Translations under genes and position numbers: made by a program
Notes under the pieces: generated by a model
Database searches by the model: none
What the model was told of the DNA's origin: nothing
What the model saw: only the letters and a program-made list of their open reading frames with translations
Shown: piece after piece, positions 4,907 to 6,416 of the stretch
Layout of the letters: each line of letters begins with the position of its first letter
Position numbering within the stretch: position 1 is the first letter of the stretch
Source of the DNA: Candidatus Aciduliprofundum sp.
GTDB taxonomy: Archaea; Thermoplasmatota; Thermoplasmata; Thermoplasmatales; Aciduliprofundaceae
NCBI GenBank assembly: GCA_015523135.1
Contig: WAKY01000065.1
Coordinates: 1 to 6,416 of the forward strand
Direction of reading: 5' to 3'
DNA: 6,416 nucleotides

Positions 4907-6393
4907 TTGACCCGAAAAAGGGTTTTAGCCTAAAAGATTTCGAAACTACTGCTGAGATAATGATACCTAAAGATCCATTGGACAGGGTTATAGGGCAGGA
5001 TGAAGCGATAAAAATAGCCAAGATTGCCGCGAGGCAACATAGACATCTTTTGCTAGTTGGTCCTCCGGGAACTGGAAAATCTATGATTGCTCAAGCATTG
5101 GCCCTTCATCTCAATCCACCTACGGAGGAAATAAGAGTGGTGCACAATCCACAAAACCCAGAGAGACCTTTTGTTGAGATAAAAAATGAAAAAGAGTTGG
5201 AGGAAGAAGAGTTAGAGCTAAGATCTGCAGAGGGAAAACTCATAGATCCCAGAGAAGCCCCCGATAATGTAGCCATAAAACTCGGCTTTAAATGCGCCAA
5301 GTGCGGTGCCTATTCTTCTCCCTCAGAGCCAGTATGTCCAAAATGCGGTGCTCCCAAAGTTGCTCAAACAACAGTAGGGCCCTTCGCAGATATATTTGGA
5401 GCAATAGGAGCTGCATTTGGCATATCATCACTTCCTCCCCGTGTGACTACAACGGTGTATGAAAACGGGGAAGAGAAGGTCATGGTTTACGAAAGGGATG
5501 GGGAGAAAATAAGGGTTTACGATGAAAAGACCCTTGAGAAAAGAAGGGCAATGGAGAAGAAAAAACCCTACAAGGTTATTGTACCATTGAAAAGGAATCC
5601 ATTCGTTATGGCTACGGGAGCAAGCGAGACGGAGCTACTTGGAGATGTAAAGCATGATCCCTATGGAGGCCATCCTCAATTGGGCACGCCTCCATACAAG
5701 AGAGTAGTGGCTGGGGCCATTCATGAGGCACATCAAGGCGTGTTATTCATAGATGAAATAACGCATTTAGGACCTTTACAAAGGAATATACTAACGGCAA
5801 TGCAAGAGAAAAAATTCTCAATTGCAGGGAGAAATCCCCAGAGTGCGGGTGCCAGTGTGCGTGTGGATGATGTCCCCTGCGACTTTATTCTTGTGGCAGC
5901 CTGCAATATTCAGGACTTGCCAAATATCCTTTCTCCACTTCGTTCAAGGATTATTGGAGAAGGTTATGAAATTCTAGTAAAGACATCCATGCCAGATACA
6001 GAGGAGAATAGGGCAAAATACGCTCAGTTTGTTGCCCAAGAAATAGCAATGGATGGTCGCATACCGCATGCCACGAGAGATGCAGTTCTTGCAATAATAG
6101 AGGAGGGAAAGAGAAGAGCAAAAAGAATTGATGGTGAGAACGGGTTAACATTACGACTTAGAGAACTTGGAGGGTTAATAAGGGCTGCTGGAGATTTTGC
6201 TGTGTACAATGGAGATAAATTCATAGAGAGAAAGCATATAGAGGAAGCTCTAAAAATATCAATGCCCATTGAGGAACAGATAAAAGAAAGGTATGGGACA
6301 TATGAAGCTGGAGTTGCCAAAGATTTAAGCACATCTCAGAGCAAGATGGTTTATAATTACTGGAACGAAAGTGATATAGATGGATACCAGTAA
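4903..6393 (+). CDS. LonB-like AAA+ ATPase lacking the peptidase domain, with zinc-ribbon insert
   Basis: The 496-residue protein matches the ATPase half of archaeal LonB. It shows Walker A GPPGTGKS (53-60), Walker B VLFIDEI (280-286, D284/E285), a sensor-1 asparagine near N335, arginine-finger candidates R347/R349 (LRSRI), and a sensor-2 region LTLRLRELGGLIRAAGDFA (415-433). Segments such as NILTAMQEKKFSIAGRNPQS and PCDFILVAACN are close to LonB as I remember it. Family members usually exceed 600 residues and continue after the ERY segment into a Ser-Lys peptidase domain; this protein ends about 32 residues after ERYGTY with no such domain. Between Walker A and B, where archaeal LonB has membrane helices, it has C131-x2-C134 and C145-x2-C148, a likely zinc ribbon, and a weakly hydrophobic Gly/Ala stretch (159-178) too short for a clear membrane span. 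The protein is thus probably cytoplasmic and remodels rather than degrades its targets. The start overlaps dnaG (ATGA) with GGTGA at 4894-4898. Confidence 0.9.
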   Translation: MIDPKKGFSLKDFETTAEIMIPKDPLDRVIGQDEAIKIAKIAARQHRHLLLVGPPGTGKSMIAQALALHLNPPTEEIRVVHNPQNPERPFVEIKNEKELEEEELELRSAEGKLIDPREAPDNVAIKLGFKCAKCGAYSSPSEPVCPKCGAPKVAQTTVGPFADIFGAIGAAFGISSLPPRVTTTVYENGEEKVMVYERDGEKIRVYDEKTLEKRRAMEKKKPYKVIVPLKRNPFVMATGASETELLGDVKHDPYGGHPQLGTPPYKRVVAGAIHEAHQGVLFIDEITHLGPLQRNILTAMQEKKFSIAGRNPQSAGASVRVDDVPCDFILVAACNIQDLPNILSPLRSRIIGEGYEILVKTSMPDTEENRAKYAQFVAQEIAMDGRIPHATRDAVLAIIEEGKRRAKRIDGENGLTLRLRELGGLIRAAGDFAVYNGDKFIERKHIEEALKISMPIEEQIKERYGTYEAGVAKDLSTSQSKMVYNYWNESDIDGYQ

Positions 6394-6416
6394 ATTAATA
6401 GAAGAGGCAAAGAAAG
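6380..6416 (+). CDS. N-terminal start of a further ORF, cut by the window edge
   Basis: An ATG at 6380-6382 opens a different frame that stays open to the right edge, giving MDTSKLIEEAKK. It overlaps the LonB-like gene by 14 bases. AGTGAT, a weak Shine-Dalgarno-like site, lies five bases before the ATG. The tight overlap suggests co-translation with the ATPase. Only twelve residues are visible, so no family can be named. A split-off peptidase domain or a substrate-binding partner of the ATPase are ideas only. Confidence 0.5.
   Translation, partial: MDTSKLIEEAKK

Noticed and set aside
1..6416. CRISPR array, tRNA, rRNA, insertion sequence or terminal repeats
   Set aside because: No regularly spaced repeats, cloverleaf-like sequence, transposase or flanking inverted repeats were seen; nearly all of the window is coding.

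Overview
The window looks archaeal, most likely euryarchaeal. The signs are an archaeal-type uS13-uS4-uS11-Rpo3 gene string, an archaeal TOPRIM-type DnaG (the exosome-associated form) and an archaeal LonB-family ATPase. There are also TATA-type promoters, strong GGAGGTGA-type ribosome binding sites, and heavy use of AGA/AGG arginine and ATA isoleucine codons. The moderately AT-rich, Lys/Glu/Ile-rich proteins would suit a thermophile. A lineage near Thermoplasmata/Aciduliprofundum is possible, but that is a guess from gene style and not a placement.

Layout. Positions 1-147 hold the 3' end of an unidentified plus-strand gene. It meets, tail to tail with an 11-base overlap, a minus-strand block covering 137-3476. 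Read in its own direction, that block is rps13 (uS13), rps4 (uS4), rps11 (uS11), rpoD (Rpo3/subunit D) and then a radical SAM/SPASM enzyme. The first four are packed with gaps of 0-4 bases and have strong Shine-Dalgarno sites inside or next to the previous gene's end. The radical SAM gene follows after 31 bases that hold an oligo-T run and a TATA-like stretch, so it may be both a read-through gene and an independently started one.

Positions 3477-3703 are a divergent control region. A TATA-like box for rps13 points left and a TTTATAAA box for dnaG points right. The dnaG leader is about 115 bases, unusually long for an archaeal gene. It contains a small 37-codon ORF starting near the predicted transcription start, two CACCTC segments complementary to the dnaG Shine-Dalgarno site, and a possible hairpin just before that site.

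The plus-strand block starts with dnaG (TTG start, 3704-4906). It overlaps by ATGA with a LonB-like AAA+ ATPase (4903-6393), which overlaps by 14 bases with the start of a further ORF running off the window. The LonB-like protein has the whole ATPase core but stops where the serine-lysine peptidase domain would begin, and it carries a four-cysteine zinc-ribbon-like insert where archaeal LonB normally has membrane segments.

The left block joins ribosome assembly and transcription with a probable peptide- or protein-modifying enzyme. The right block joins DnaG (RNA processing or priming) with a protease-less remodelling ATPase and an unknown partner. The most interesting points are the LonB-like ATPase with its overlapping downstream ORF, the dnaG leader, the radical SAM gene in the ribosomal string, and the reduced cysteine set in Rpo3.
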